In this document: positions 1-11,442 of the stretch, piece by piece
Position numbering within the stretch: the stretch's first letter is position 1
How the letters are laid out: each line of letters begins with the position of its first letter
Source of the DNA: Merluccius polli
Taxonomy: Eukaryota; Chordata; Actinopteri; Gadiformes; Merlucciidae
NCBI GenBank assembly: GCA_030340625.1
Contig: JAOPHQ010003137.1
Span: forward strand, 243,501-307,500
Direction of reading: 5' to 3'
DNA: 64,000 bases
Program-made: the position numbers and the translations under genes
The notes under the pieces: generated by a model
Told to the model about the DNA's origin: nothing
Database searches by the model: none
Seen by the model: only the letters and a program-made list of their open reading frames with translations

Positions 1-2
1 CA

Positions 3-827
3 TACTTTTTAATGTATGGTAGACATCCCAGGCTGCCCATTGATCTTGTCTTAGGGCTGCCAGGGAGTGCAGAACCATGTGAGTACAGCGAATATGGTCA
101 AGCCCTTCAGCAATGCCTGAGTAATGCTTATGAAAAGGCCAACCAGATGTCCAGGCACGCAAAGGAACAACAGAAGAGACAATATGACCGCAAGGCGAAG
201 CCTCGAGAGTTCAAACCTGGGGACAGAGTGCTTGTTAAGATTTGTCATGTGGAAGGCAGACAGAAGCTTGGAGATAGGTGGGAACGCCAGCCCTACATTG
301 TCATAAAGAAGCAGCCGGACATACCTGTGTACGTGGTCCGGACTGAAGATGGAGACAGGGAGAGAGTGGTCCACCAAAATCTGCTCACCCAGTGCATGTT
401 CCTCCCTCTGGAGCCACAGCAGGAGTTGTGTATGACAAGAGAGCCAGACATCGAGGCCGGCACTGATTGTGGTGATACAGAGGACATGGAAGATGTTCGG
501 TTGGAAGACCATGGGAACACTGCAAGTGAAACCCAGCCGAAGGAGAGGTACACAGGAGGGAATCAAAGCAAATTGGATGAGGAGGAGGACGAGTGTCAGG
601 GGCAGACTTTAGGGAGTGGAACTGAGCCAAGGGGGCCAGGAAGTAGGAAGGTGGCTCCCGAAGAGCCTGTGCAAAGTAGGAGAAACCCGCCCAGGGTCAG
701 ACGCCTTCCCAAGAAGTTGTCCTACCATTCAGTGGCAAAACCTGTCTCGGATCAGCAAAAGATAGAAATAGGACGCCAACTGTGGCAGGAGGCCAAAGAA
801 AAGAAGATAGGGGCTGGAAAAGACTGA
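3..827 (+). pseudogene. Ty3/gypsy pol 3' end (integrase C-terminal part), truncated by window edge
   Basis: The frame is open from the first complete codon, so the protein begins upstream of the window. The visible part opens with the YGRHPRLP-type motif that follows the integrase catalytic core in vertebrate Ty3/gypsy elements. A basic helical stretch (about residues 40-65) comes next, then the GDRVLVK segment of the integrase C-terminal barrel (about residues 70-135). An acidic, low-complexity tail of about 130 residues ends in TGA. The integrase would insert element cDNA into nuclear DNA. The same motif order occurs at 13.8-14.1 kb, so both belong to related gypsy lineages. No frameshift is visible in the portion present. 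Whether the upstream part is intact is unknown. Confidence 0.8.
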
Positions 828-1287
828 ACATGACACATTGCACATATATTGCACTTCACACCTCACATCAGTGACACTATGTGTCTGGTTGCCAATGGGG
901 TGTTTGAGTGGGGGGGGGGTTTGTATGAAATGGCTGAGACGCCATCACTGAAAGAGGGGGTGGATGTAAGGAGGTGAACCTATGCAAGGAGCCTCCAGGA
1001 GGCGCCACCTTGTTGTTTTGTTCAATGACGGTCAGTGGCCTGTTTCTTTGTTGGTTACGGCCATGTTGGGTCACAACCGTATGTTTTGTGATAAGGTAAG
1101 CAGTAAGAGCTGCAACTCTTCACTAAAGTTGAGGGAACGTTGTTGTTTGCCAATATGATCAGTTTGACTTTGAATGTGAATATGTGGGGACATGTTGATG
1201 TGGGGATGCTGTTGTTGGGGTGGGAGACTTCTGGGGGGTTTGGGTTGGTTATGCTAGAGAGATGTGTTTCTGTTCTTGTGATAGTGC
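828..1287. other. 3' flank of the gypsy pol; no gene seen
   Basis: Non-coding sequence directly after the integrase stop, with G-rich tracts (911-920, 954-960). It may include the polypurine tract and the start of a 3' LTR, but I could not pair it with another LTR in the window. One copy of the 25-bp unit that is tandem at 1622-1695 lies at 1071-1095. Confidence 0.4.
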
Positions 1288-1469
1288 GGTCACGCACGCG
1301 CACACGCGCTCACACGCACCTGCGCCCAAACGCGCTCACCCGCACGTGCGCACACACGCGCGCACAAACGCGCTCACCCGCACGTGCGCACACGCGCACA
1401 CGCACGGGCGCACACACGCGCACGCACACACCCAGAGCCTCACTCCTGTCGTTCATTTACCGCCGTGTA

Positions 1470-1502
<33 letters not shown>

Positions 1503-1510
1503 GCATATAC
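1288..1510. repeat. CA/CG-rich simple repeat
   Basis: Alternating purine-pyrimidine DNA made of cacgca, cgcaca and pure CA runs (for example 1480-1501). Several overlapping open frames here, rich in His, Thr and Arg, are low-complexity artefacts. Confidence 0.9.
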
Positions 1511-1621
1511 AACCACACATACTCTTTCACTCACACTGGCGCACACCTGTTGGTTGTACTGGTCATTGTAGGGGACCAGGCTAGAAGTATTTATTGTAGT
1601 GTTGTGTTTTTGGTTTATAAG

Positions 1622-1695
1622 TGACAACTCGATGTTTTGTAATAGGGACAACCGTATGTTTTGTGATAAGGGACAACCGTATGTTTTGTGATAAG
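1622..1695. repeat. 25-bp tandem repeat, three copies
   Basis: The unit (core gtatgttttgtgataag) occurs at 1646-1670 and 1671-1695, with a diverged copy at 1622-1645 and a dispersed copy at 1071-1095. The dispersed copy 550 bp away suggests the unit belongs to an element and was partly amplified in place. Confidence 0.75.
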
Positions 1696-1739
1696 GTGGA
1701 GTGCCGGCGCGGCGCCGCTACATTCAGTCACCCTACAAT

Positions 1740-2296
1740 AAAACAAACAAATAAACAAACAAACAATGAGCAACTTACGAATGGCTGGAGGAGGAAGCTA
1801 AGACCACTGCACTACATACCGGTCAGGCAGTCCCGGCCAACACGGCGTGAAGCAGAGGGATCGACGCTACTCGAAAGCGACCTGTAAACAAACACAGGTT
1901 GCTATGCAACGGCAAGCGGGAGGACACAAGGAACAGAAAGAGCGCACCTACCCGCGACGATCAGTGAGTGACATACGGAGCGGTAAGCAGCGCACAGCCA
2001 GCAACAATACCCAAGCGAGCCTTTATGAACAATAACTAAAGTGAGCACTGGATGGGCGACATCATTGGCGGTTCTAGACGGGGGCCAGGGTGGGCCGGTG
2101 CCCCTGTGAAATTGCTCTTGGCCCCTGTTACGGCCCCTGCACCGATCAGCCAATGATTTAAACGATTAATTTCTTACCGCGACATGCGCTCGTTTGAAGA
2201 ACGATACCCTCGACTAGCCCCTGTCAAATAGAACGGACCCGTCGGTCGTAGGTCCGCGGTGGGATACGTTTGCGGGGTGGGTTAATATCGCGCGCA
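1740..2296. other. Decayed repeat DNA; (AAAC)n then GC-rich segment
   Basis: Opens with an AAAC-type microsatellite (about 1740-1767). The rest resembles worn DNA-transposon sequence (for example the GGCCAGGGTGGGCC stretch near 2084), but I found no TSD or terminal inverted repeat (TIR). No supportable gene. Confidence 0.35.
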
Positions 2297-2332
2297 CCCC
2301 CCCCCCCCCCCCCCCCACCCCCCCCCCCCCCC
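2297..2332. repeat. Poly-C tract
   Basis: Thirty-six bases, all C except one A at 2317. Matching long G runs lie at 7674-7687 and 7817-7837. Confidence 0.95.
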
Positions 2333-2569
2333 GAGGCATCCTCGATAAAATGGGCGGAGCAAGAACACATCCGGGCATTTGGACTGTACTTGGCTAGATG
2401 CGGACTTTGAATTGGAACAGTACTTGGGCTGCGACTGATGACGTTTCACAAGTCCACAAGAACACAAGTACGGACAAGTACGCAGATTGAGAAACAGTGC
2501 CAGCCTCTGGCAAGCAAGAGGCCGACAGGTGCTTTACGCCCGCCTTTATGTGGCAGTCTCCCACCGTGA

Positions 2570-2790
2570 TTGGTTGGGACTGCAGCACAGCTGACAGTCA
2601 CCATGTCAACTAAACTACGTGTTGCCACGCAAGGACATGGATTAACTTTAACCTTTAACGGCAACATCCCAGCTACAGTTATCTCACATTTGTATGTGTG
2701 TGATCATCACTTCATGTCGGACTACTTCAGCAATGAGGGCAGGATTCACATCTAAATTGAAGCTTAAATATGGATCAATTCCACAACACT
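2570..2790 (+). pseudogene. THAP-like zinc-finger exon remnant with splice donor
   Basis: The translation contains YVCDHHFMSDYF, which looks like the second half of a THAP (C2CH) DNA-binding domain, where a Cys and a His precede a conserved Phe. After a one-base frame change near 2740 the text continues in another frame as GFTSKLKLKYGSIP, like the AGF..LK..A(S)VP end of such domains. It is followed at once by a consensus donor GTAAGT at 2791. Seen: the motif, the frame change and the donor. Inferred: this is a 5' exon of a spliced THAP-protein or transposase gene whose 3' exons are at 14640-15113. The first Cys pair of the finger is not visible, so the domain is partial and the call moderate. 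Confidence 0.45.
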
Positions 2791-2857
2791 GTAAGTGACC
2801 GATCTGGCAACTTGGAGTCTAAGTATCACATCCATCCATCCATCCATTTTCTTCCGC

Positions 2858-5259
2858 TTATCCGGGGTCGGGTCGCGGGGGCAGCAGCCTAAGCAGGGAA
2901 GCCCAGACTTCCCTTTCCCCAGCTACTTCGTCCAGCTCTTCCTGGGGGATCCCGAGGCGTTCCCAGGCCAGCCGAGAGACATAGTCTCTCCAGCGTGTCC
3001 TGGGTCTTCCCCGGGGTCTCCTACCAGTGGGACGTGCCCTGAACACCTGACCAGGGAGGCGTCCGGGAGGCATCCTAACTAGATGCCCGAGCCACCTCAT
3101 CTGGCTCCTCTCAACGCGGAGGAGTAGCGGGTCTACTCCGAGCTCCTCCCGGATGACCGAGCTTCTCACCCTATCTCTAAGGGAGAGCCCAGCCACCCTG
3201 CGGAGGAAGCTCATTTCGGCCGCTTGTACTCGCGATCTCGTTCTTTCGGTCATTACCCAAAGCTCATGACCATAGGTGAGGGCAGGAACGTAGATCGACT
3301 GGTAAATCGAGAGCTTTGCCTTTCGGCTCAGCTCCCTCTTCACCACGACGGATCCGTGCAGAGTCCGCATTACTGCAGACGCCGCACCGATCCGCCTGTC
3401 GATCTCCCGCTCCATCCTCCCCTCACTCGTGAACAAGACCCCGAGGTACTTGAACTCCTCCACTTGGGGCAGGATCTCATCCCCGACCCGGAGGGTGCAC
3501 TCCACCCTTTTCCGGTTGAGGACCATGGACTCGGACTTGGAGGTGCTGATTCTCATCCCGACCGCTTCACACTCGGCTGCGAACCTGTCCAGCGAGAGTT
3601 GGAGGTCACGGTCTGATGAAGCCATCAGGACCACATCATCCGCAAAAAGCAGAGACCCAATCCTGAGGTCACCAAACCGGACCCCCTCAACGCCCTGGCT
3701 GTGCCTAGAAATCCTGTCCATAAAAATTATGAACAGGATCGGTGACAAAGGGCAGCCCTGGCGGAGTCCAACCCTCACTGGAAACAAGTCCGACTTATTA
3801 CCGGCAATGCGGACCAAGCTCTGACACCGGTCATACAGGGAACGGACAGCCCGTATTAGGGGGTCCGATACCCCATACTCCCGGAGAACCCCCCACAGGA
3901 CTCCCCGAGGGACACGGTCGAATGCCTTCTCCAAGTCCACAAAGCACATGTGGACTGGTTGGGCAAACTCCCATGCACCCTCAAGGATCCTGCAGAGGGT
4001 GTAGAGCTGGTCCACTGTTCCACGGCCTGGACGAAAACCACATTGCTCCTCCTGGATCCGAGGTTCGACTATCCGACGGACCCTCCTCTCCAGCACCCCT
4101 GAATAGACCTTACCAGGGAGGCTGAGGAGTGTGATCCCCCTATAGTTGGAACACACCCTCCGGTCCCCCTTCTTAAAAAGAGGGACCACCACCCCAGTCT
4201 GCCAATCCAGGGGCACTGCCCCCGATGTCCACGCGATGCTGCAGAGTCGTGTCAACCAAGACAGCCCCACAACATCCAGGGCCTTAAGGAACTCCGGGCG
4301 GACCTCATCCACCCCCGGGGCCCTGCCACCGAGGAGCTTCCTGACCACCTCGGCAACCTCAGCCCCAGAGATAGGAGGGCCCACACCCGAGTCCCCAGGC
4401 CCTGCTTCCTTACCGGAAGGCGTGTCGGTGGGATTGAGGAGGTCTTCGAAGTATCCCTTCCACCGATCCACAACGTCCCGAGTCGAGGTCAGCAGCGCAC
4501 CGTCTCCACCATACACAGTGTTGACGATGCACTGCTTCCCCCTCCTGAGACGCCGGATGGTGGTCCAGAACCTCTTCGAAGCCGTCCGGAAGTCGTTCTC
4601 CATGGCCTCACCGAACTCCTCCCATGTCCGGGTTTTTGCCTCGGTAACCGCCACAGCTGCGCTCTGCTTGGCCTGCCAGTACCTGCCTGCTGCCTCCGGA
4701 GTCCCACAGGCCAAAAAGGTCCTATAGGACTCCTTCTTCAGTTTGACGGCATCCCTCACCGCCGGTGTCCACCAGCGGGTTCGGGGATTGCCGCCACGGC
4801 AGGCACCGACCACCTTGCGGCCACAGCTCTGGTCGGCCGCCTTAACAATGGAGGCGTGGAACATGGCCCACTCGGACTCAATGTCCCCCGCCTCCCCCGG
4901 TACATGGTCAAAGCTCTCCCGGAGGTGGGAGTTGAAGCTCTCTCTGACAGGAGACTCTGCCAGACGTTCCCAGCAGACCCTCACGATACGTTTGGGTCTG
5001 CCAGGTCTGACCGGCATTCTCCCCCACCATCGCAGCCAACTCACCACCAGGTGGTGATCAGTTGACAGCTCCGCCCCTCTCTTCGCCCGAGTGTCCAAGA
5101 CATGCGGCCGCAAGTCCGACGACACGACTACAAAGTCGATCATCGAACTGCGGCCTAGGGTGTCCTGGTGCCAAGTGCACATATGGACACCCTTATGCTT
5201 GAACATGGTGTTTGTTATGGACAATCTGTGACGAGCACAGAAGTCCAATAACTGAACAC
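2858..5259 (-). CDS. Rex3 polyprotein, C-terminal part (end of endonuclease, reverse transcriptase)
   Basis: About 800 codons open to TAA. It starts inside the endonuclease domain, with CTWH, SMIDFVV and STDHHLVV motifs in the first 75 residues (DNA-nicking fold). The reverse transcriptase follows: FKKGDRR and NYRGITLL, then FVDLEKAFDRVPR (first catalytic Asp), GLRQGCPLSPILF and FADDVVL (catalytic Asp pair), then LGVLF. After it comes a basic C-terminal region with an RWLGHLVRM-type segment. No RNase H domain is seen, as expected for this clade. It would nick target DNA and copy the element RNA into it. The natural start is lost because the hAT element at 5260 separates it from the N-terminal part at 6464-7249; the two parts are in the same frame across the target site. 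Confidence 0.9.
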
Positions 5260-6463
5260 TAGGGTGCATCAGTTGCCCCCTAAAATAGAAATACTTGTCT
5301 GATCTTAATGCAGTTTCACACTGATGTTCCTTTTCAACTAGAAAGAGACCCTGTGAAATTTAAAAAAGATCGAACAATCTCTAGGGGTGGCAACATCGTT
5401 GTACAATTTGTGCATCTGTATTATACAGAAAATGGGAAGAAAATGGGAAAATCAAATAGACTGATGACAATACATACAATCTTTTCTTTATTAGCAGGCT
5501 TGGAACCTATAGGCTGCAGAGGAACACCTGCTCTGCCATATATCTCCTCAATCTGTGGATACAGCATCTTTGCTATTTGATAGTGAGATCGGCTTCCACT
5601 CTCTGTAGTTGATGATGAAAGATATTTCATTGCACGCAGGATCATCCTTAAAGTGGGTAATTTAGTTCTGGGAAGATGCAAGTCATCTGCAGACACTGCA
5701 GGTCCTAGACCATACAGTTGTGATGAAGCTCTTGTTTTAGAAGCCATTACCTTCAGACTGCAGAGCTCATGACATGCACCAGTTGGATCTTGTTGAGATT
5801 GAGAGTCCTACAACCTCTGAACTGCTCCAAGCCTTTGCTTGGGAGACTCTTACTAACTCACTTAGGACCTCTCTTTCCCTGTCTCTGAGGACTCAACTCA
5901 TGCAGCACAGTTTGATCTCTCAGCATACTAAACCGTGTATTAGTATATTAGGCAATTTGATGTCAGCCAGCTTTCTAAATCTCTGCCAGCTGAGTGGTTA
6001 TCATCAGTTGACTAGTGATACTGTTTAATTTTTGGTTATAGTATTTTTCAGAAACACAGTGTTGAATAATATTACAGTTGATATTTTAGTGATACTGAAT
6101 TACTGATGTTTCAAGCCCAACTTTTGCGAAAAAAGCACATTTTTGGTCTGTTTCGGCCAATTTCTCAGCCAATTGCAATTTTGTTTTATAGATAACTAGT
6201 TTTGCAGATAGCTGAGTACATTGTCTATTAAAACATACCCATGGCAGCTCTTTAGCCCTAAAATTGTCATGATTATTGGCAGTATGGGAAACGCTGGCGC
6301 TATTTTCAATTCATTAATATGGTAAAACTTCAGGCTGATGTTGCCACCCCTAAATATTAATATATGGCAAAAATATTTAACAGGGCACATTTTTGTATGA
6401 AAAGGAACACTTGACTAAAACTGCATTCAATTCTGAGAAAGTTGGGGCAACTGATGCACCCTA
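5260..6463. mobile_element. hAT-superfamily DNA transposon (1,204 bp) inserted in Rex3
   Basis: Terminal inverted repeats of 20 bp, TAGGGTGCATCAGTTGCCCC, are perfect at both ends. They are flanked by an exact 8-bp duplication ctgaacac (5252-5259, 6464-6471), the hallmark size for hAT. It carries no complete transposase; the best coding signal is a minus-strand frame at 5421-5747. Inserted after Rex3, whose reading frame it splits. Confidence 0.9.
5421..5747 (-). pseudogene. Coding-like remnant inside the hAT element, unassigned
   Basis: A 108-codon frame whose first 90 residues look like real protein rather than random sequence (MASKTRASSQ start, LPTLRMILRAM, then IAKMLYPQIEEIY). The last 15 codons become hydrophobic and low-complexity, as if reading into an intron. 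It may be a first exon of the autonomous element's protein. No catalytic motif is visible and I do not assign a function. Confidence 0.35.
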
Positions 6464-7249
6464 CTGAACACCACTCGGGTTCAGATCGGGGGGGCCGTTC
6501 CTCCCAATCACACCCCTCCAGGTCTCACTGTCGCTGCCAACGTGAGCGTTGAAGTCCCCCAGCAGAACGAGGGAATCCCCAGAGGGAGCACTTTCCAGCA
6601 CCCCCTCCAAGGAGTCCAAAAAGGGTGGATACTCTGAACTGCTGTTTGGACCATAGGCACAAACAACAGTCAGGATCCGTCCCCCCACCCGAAGGCGGAG
6701 GGAGGCTATCCTCTCGTCTACCGGGGTAAACTCCAACATACTGGCACCAAGCCGGGGGGCAATAAGTATTGCCACCCCTGCCCGGCGCCTCTCACCAGTG
6801 GCAACTCCAGAGTGGAAGAGAGTCCAACCCCTCTCGAGAAGACTGGTTCCAGAGCCCTTGCTATGCGTCGAGGTGAGGCCGACTATATCTAGCCGGAACT
6901 TCTCAACCTCGCGCACCAGCTCAGGCTCCTTCCCCACCAGAGAGGTGACGTTCCACGTCCCTAGAGCTAGCTTCTGCAGCCGAGGATCGGACCGCCAAGG
7001 TCCCCGCCTTCGGCCGCCGCCCAGCTCGCACTGCACCCGACCCCTTTGGCCCCTCCTGCTGGTGGTGAGCCGGCGGGAAGGGGGTCCCACGTCATCCTTT
7101 CGGGCTGTGCCCGGCCGGGCCCCGTGGGTGTAGGCCCGGCCACCAGGCGCTCGCCGCCGAGCCCCACCCCCAGGCCTGGCTCCAGGGGGAGGCCCCGGTG
7201 ACCCACGTCCGGGCGAGGGACACGTAGAACCATTTATTGTAGTCATCAT
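6464..7249 (-). CDS. Rex3 polyprotein, N-terminal part (leader and endonuclease)
   Basis: From the ATG at 7249 the first 90 residues are Pro/Gly/Arg-rich. An apurinic-type endonuclease domain follows with LGTWNVTSL, the DIVGLTSTHS segment, GERRRAGV and LLGDFNAHVG. The Glu usually found in the LTE-type motif of this fold is Ser here, which I believe is typical of Rex3. The frame runs without a stop into the hAT insertion site and resumes in phase at 5259. The ATG is the furthest upstream in frame; a downstream start is possible. The leader 7250-7401 is GC-rich and includes a TTTATGCCCC segment, possibly part of an internal promoter. Confidence 0.85.
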
Positions 7250-7410
7250 AAGGGGTTTTCTGAGCTACCCTTTGTCTGGCCCCTCCCCCCGGACCTGTTT
7301 GCCATGGGTGACCCTACCAGGGGCATAAAAGCCCCCGACAATGGAGCTCCTGGGGGTCATTGGGACACGCAAACCCCTCCACCACGGTAAGGTAGTAGCT
7401 CAGTATCACA

Positions 7411-8186
7411 ATGTTTTGATATTATTTGCAAGTTAGTGTAGTTAGTATATTCCACTGCTGGTTAGCTAACAAGCTAGCGGCCTTAGCTACAGGCTTGTTG
7501 GGTGTGGAAGAAGTAAGACAACTAAAGCTGGACTGAGGACACATGTTAAAGTTATTTGTTGGAGTCAGGACTCCAAGCCCAACATAAGTCCAACGTGTCC
7601 AACTCCGTAAAGTGTAGCCACCATTAGTACAATTGCGTTCGGAGGCGACTTGGCCAAGTGTTGGTCTGCAGGGGAGGGGGGGGGGAGTTTGCCTGCGCCA
7701 CTATAAGTAGAGGCACATGAAAGCCTTCTATCAGATTTCAATGTAGTAACTGTTGTGCAACGCGACCGAAGGGTGAGAGGTGGGAATAGTGCATGTAACT
7801 GTACAGCTTTCAACAAGGGGGGGGGGGGGGGGGGGGGTGGCAAAACAAAAGCCTACAATGTGGTATGGCTTGTAGAAATGAAAAACAGATATTGGTTGAT
7901 GAGATGTAAAATGTATATGTTTATATTTGCACTCTAACTCGATAATATATACATCACATTTTTTATTCCCTGCCTTTCACATTTGTGTTAATGTATTTTG
8001 TTTCCATGTAATCAACATGTTTCCACAGTATGTAAATTATATACATTCTAGCCGTCGTGTCATGAGTAATTAACATGCTTTCACTATGTACACTATGTAC
8101 ATTCTAGCTTGTAGCCAGCAGGGGCCAGTGTGGCATTTTACTAAGCTCTAGAATTGTCTTTACGGCAGGATGGTCGCGTTACGTCT
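7411..8186. other. Non-coding DNA between Rex3 and the gypsy element; poly-G tracts
   Basis: Holds two long G runs (7674-7687 and 7817-7837) and otherwise AT-rich sequence. No gene is supportable. By position it would be intron or deleted middle of the split THAP-like gene. Confidence 0.4.
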
Positions 8187-8637
8187 TCCTCTTTCTGCTG
8201 AGCAAGGCTAAACGAACAGAAGTGAAGTTGCCCTGTCTCATTTATTTCTCCTGTTTGCAGGTTTGTGAAGTAGTAATCTAAGTTAACTAAGGTTTGCTAT
8301 ATAAACATGTTGCTTAATATCTGAGTAACCGGGAAATAGATTCTTGTAAGGATGCATTGATGTGGTTGTGTTTAATTGACGTGTGGATTTTCCGGTGTGC
8401 CGTGCTGAAACCTTGGACCGAAGGAGGAGCTGATGTTTCAGTCTGTGACACATGCAACAGGGGCAGCTGCTGTTGTAACAACTTGCACGACCGATGAAGA
8501 ACCAAGCCAGGGTTGTATCCGCAACCTACTAACGACTAAGGGCAGAGACTGAACTGTAATACATCATACCTGCATCCACTGAGAACAGAGTGTGACTTTG
8601 GGTTTTGGACTGTGAGACCATACGTGAGGGATAGGGA

Positions 8638-9710
8638 TGAAGTAGTCATGTCGGACAGTGATAGGAAAAGCCTGGTGTGGACCATCAGGAAGAGCCTTCT
8701 CTCTCTTTCATCTGATGAACTAGGCTGGACCGTTCAACGCTGGAAGTGGGAGATGAGGAAGGTTGCTTCGAGTATATTCAAGCCTTCATGTATTGTACAG
8801 TAAACCTTTACTTGAGTCGGAAGATATGGGGATGGTTGAGTTGTTAACTTTGAAAGATAATGTTGATTTTGTGATACAGAGTCATGCCAACACCTCACAT
8901 GTTGGTGCAGTTGATAATGTTGAGTCACAACAAACAGTTCCTCTACCCTCAACCTATTGATGAAGACATTACAGGGAGCACAGTTAACACAGTTTCTAAT
9001 GATACATCTAAGATTGTTTCCACTGCTAACACCTCCACAATGGTCATGGCGAGTAATTTTAGCTCCACCCCAACCATTGATGTAGTTTCTCCAGCCATAG
9101 CTAATGTTGCCCAGTCTATACCAGACACCGAGTTGACGAGCATGCTTGCAAGCTACAAGGAGCTTAATAACAAACTCAGTCAGTACATGCAAAACACGAG
9201 AAGGTAGTCTCCGTAAGAGATCTTTCATACCCCGCAACAGTTCCTGTACCAAATGACAGGACTAAAACAAAAGATCCTGCTCACCTCAAAACATGCTGGT
9301 ACAGAAGTACCAGAAGTACAATGCAGACACAGTTCAAGATGTCTTCCTTCACACCGTTTACCAAGGCCTAGGGCACAAACATGATGACATCCATCGAGAA
9401 CTCAAACCAGTACTCTCAGACTGCAAAGTATCTGATGAGATAATACTGAGGCATGTGATGAAGATAACAAGTGATGAGAATGAGAGAGAGTGTAGGTTAG
9501 GCCAGGCCCCGCGTCAAAGAGGCAAATGTGCACAACGCTGAGCTTGAGGTTAACGCTACACATGGTTCAGGTACCAGGAGAGAGAGGTCTGAGCAAAAGC
9601 CCATGCCAGACATAATCCAACAGCTCACAAAGAAAGTAGAGATGCTTTCCAGCATAATTGAATCGATGACAGAGCCATTCCAGATACAACGGCAAGAACA
9701 TATGTTTTAG
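8638..9710 (+). pseudogene. gypsy gag remnant (frameshifted)
   Basis: Pieces in three frames (about 8648-8803, 8884-9207, 9293-9541, 9528-9710) read as a gag-like protein. It has a Ser/Thr-rich linker, then a capsid-like helix-rich part with VSDEIILRHVMKITSDENE, and a short coiled segment (DIIQQLTKKVEMLSSIIES). Gag packages element RNA into particles. At least three frame changes make it non-functional as read. Confidence 0.6.
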
Positions 9711-9735
9711 GGGCACCCAGATAGAATGCCATCCA

Positions 9736-10431
9736 GAAAAGACACTCTATGGCTGTCCAAATGATATTGAAAAAAACATTCCGAACTGCCACCATTGTTT
9801 CTACTGCTGTGAAGAAGGCCACAGAACAGTTGGCTGTCTCAGGAAAAAAACATGTCAGGGAGCCAGTCTCTGCCGAGGGACACTCAGTGCTCTGCTTGAT
9901 ACTGGAGCTCAAGTCAGCATGATAGACAGGGAGTGGAAAGATAAGTACTTACCTGATACTGATATTAGACCACTCGCTGAAATCATTGAAGATGAGGAAG
10001 AGCATGCAGTGAATGCTGTAAATGGAGAACCCCTTCCATTTGATGGCTGGGTCACTATCACCGTAAACTTACCTGGAAACGAGGCCCCCAACTTGTCTAT
10101 CAGTGTTCCTTTCCTTGTGAGCAGCTTTATCCTTGAACGCCCACTGCTAGGGTTCAATGTGCTTGAGGAAGTGATCCAGGGGCAACCAGAGAAACGGATC
10201 CCACTCCTCATCACTCTCCTCTGTGGGGCAATCTCAATACCTGCTGAAAAAGCAAAGACTCTTGTGAATCAGACAGGCAAGCCCAAAGTGCAACACGGAC
10301 ATTTACAGACTGGCAGACAAGACATGGTCATACCAGCAGGCCAAGTAGCTTGGCTGAAGTGCAAAGCCGCACCGAACATAGACCTGTCTGATCCTCGGGT
10401 ATTGTTTGAGCCAAAGGGGGACAATTCATGA
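9736..10431 (+). pseudogene. gypsy zinc knuckle and aspartic protease
   Basis: A CCHC zinc knuckle (CFYCCEEGHRTVGC) lies near 9798-9839 in one frame. It is followed at about 9892-9909 by LLDTGAQVSMID, the active-site DTGA of a retropepsin, in the frame that stays open to 10431. The protease matures the polyprotein. A frame change near 9860-9890 and the stop at 10429 separate it from the rest of pol. Confidence 0.75.
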
Positions 10432-10442
10432 CTAGCGCAACT

Positions 10443-11442
10443 GGATGTAGGAGAGGGCCTGTTAAAAATTCAGAACCAGAGAAAACTGTATGTAGCCGTG
10501 CCTGTGGGAAATAATACAAAACACGCTATCACTCTGCCAAGACAAAATGCCCTTGGCAGCATCCATCCCATCGAAAAAGTGATAGAGACAGACTCAACTG
10601 ACAAACATAAGACCAATGTCAAAGTCAACAGTGTTGCTCCCCTTCCCAATGACACCAAGCAGACACTGTGGCAGCCTCCTGTCGATGTCAGCCACCTAGA
10701 CCAGGTGCAACAAGAAAAAGTTAATAGAATGTTATCTGAAGAATCAGCAGCCTTTGCTCAAGACAGCGACGACATTGGATGTTATCCCAAGTTTGCAGAT
10801 GTCGATCAGCCTCAAAGACGATGTTCCGGTACAGAGAACATATTCATCAGTGCCAAGACTATTGTTCAAAGAAGTAAAAGAGTACATTCAAGAACTTATG
10901 GTAAAAGGCTGGATAGTGAAGTCAAAATCTTCATATGCTGCCCCAGTGGTATGCGTTCGAAAGAAAGATGGAACACTGCGCTTGTGTATTGATTATCGCC
11001 TCTTGAACTGAAAAGAAAGAAAACTGTCCCAGATCAGTACCCCTTACCCAGGATACAGGACCGGATAGACACCCTCGGTGGATACTCCTGGTTCAGCATC
11101 TTGGACCAGGGCAAAGCGTACCATCAGGGCTTCATCGCAGAGGGTTCCAGACATGTCACTGCCTTCATAACTCTGTGGGGACTCTACGAGTGGGTTAGAA
11201 TCCCATTTGGCCTTTCCAACGCTCCCGCGACATTCGATGAGGAGATGCTTGGCTCCCTCAGGGACGAATGCTGCAACCCTTATCTTGATGATGTTCTCTG
11301 CTATGCAAGGTCATCCGACGAGCACCTGGAAGGAGTCCGCAATGTCCTCAAGGCCCTCCAGTGCCATGGAGTCAAGCTGAAGCCAGAGAAATGTGAACTC
11401 TTCCAGCGAGAAGTCAGATATGTGGGACGCCTGAAGGAGTAA
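10443..11442 (+). pseudogene. gypsy reverse transcriptase
   Basis: Frames at 10498-10992, 10754-11011 and 11101-11442 together cover the RT. Visible are YAAPVVCVRKKDGTLRLCIDYR, LDQGKAYHQG (catalytic Asp of motif A), WVRIPFGLSNAP and NPYLDDVLCYA (catalytic YLDD). Typical gypsy length, but broken by frame changes near 10800, 11010 and 11440. It would copy element RNA into cDNA. Confidence 0.85.

Larger units (their letters stand above)
2831..7401 (-). mobile_element. Full-length Rex3 non-LTR retrotransposon, interrupted by a hAT element
   Basis: The element runs on the minus strand from 7401 to 2831 and is flanked by a perfect 9-bp duplication (agtatcaca at 2822-2830 and 7402-7410). It has a GC-rich 5' leader, one long frame with endonuclease and reverse transcriptase, a TAA stop, and a short 3' end of ATGG repeats (2831-2848). 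Two sites match, as I recall them, the standard Rex3 PCR primer pair used in fish (3740-3760 and 4185-4204). Without the 1,204-bp insertion and its extra 8-bp duplication the element is about 3.36 kb. Both ORF halves lack stops. Most Rex3 copies are 5'-truncated, so a complete copy with TSDs is notable. The catalytic residues visible in the RT are retained. Confidence 0.93.

Noticed and set aside
1140..1624. Several His/Thr/Arg-rich open frames over the CA/CG repeat
   Set aside because: Low-complexity translation of a simple repeat in three frames at once.
3224..5065. Plus-strand open frames up to 193 codons
   Set aside because: They lie opposite the Rex3 coding frame and have no domain of their own; mirror effects of GC-rich coding DNA.
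2297..7837. Poly-C (2297-2332) and poly-G (7817-7837) as the two ends of one transposon
   Set aside because: Sequences beside the homopolymers do not match as inverted repeats and no TSD was found.
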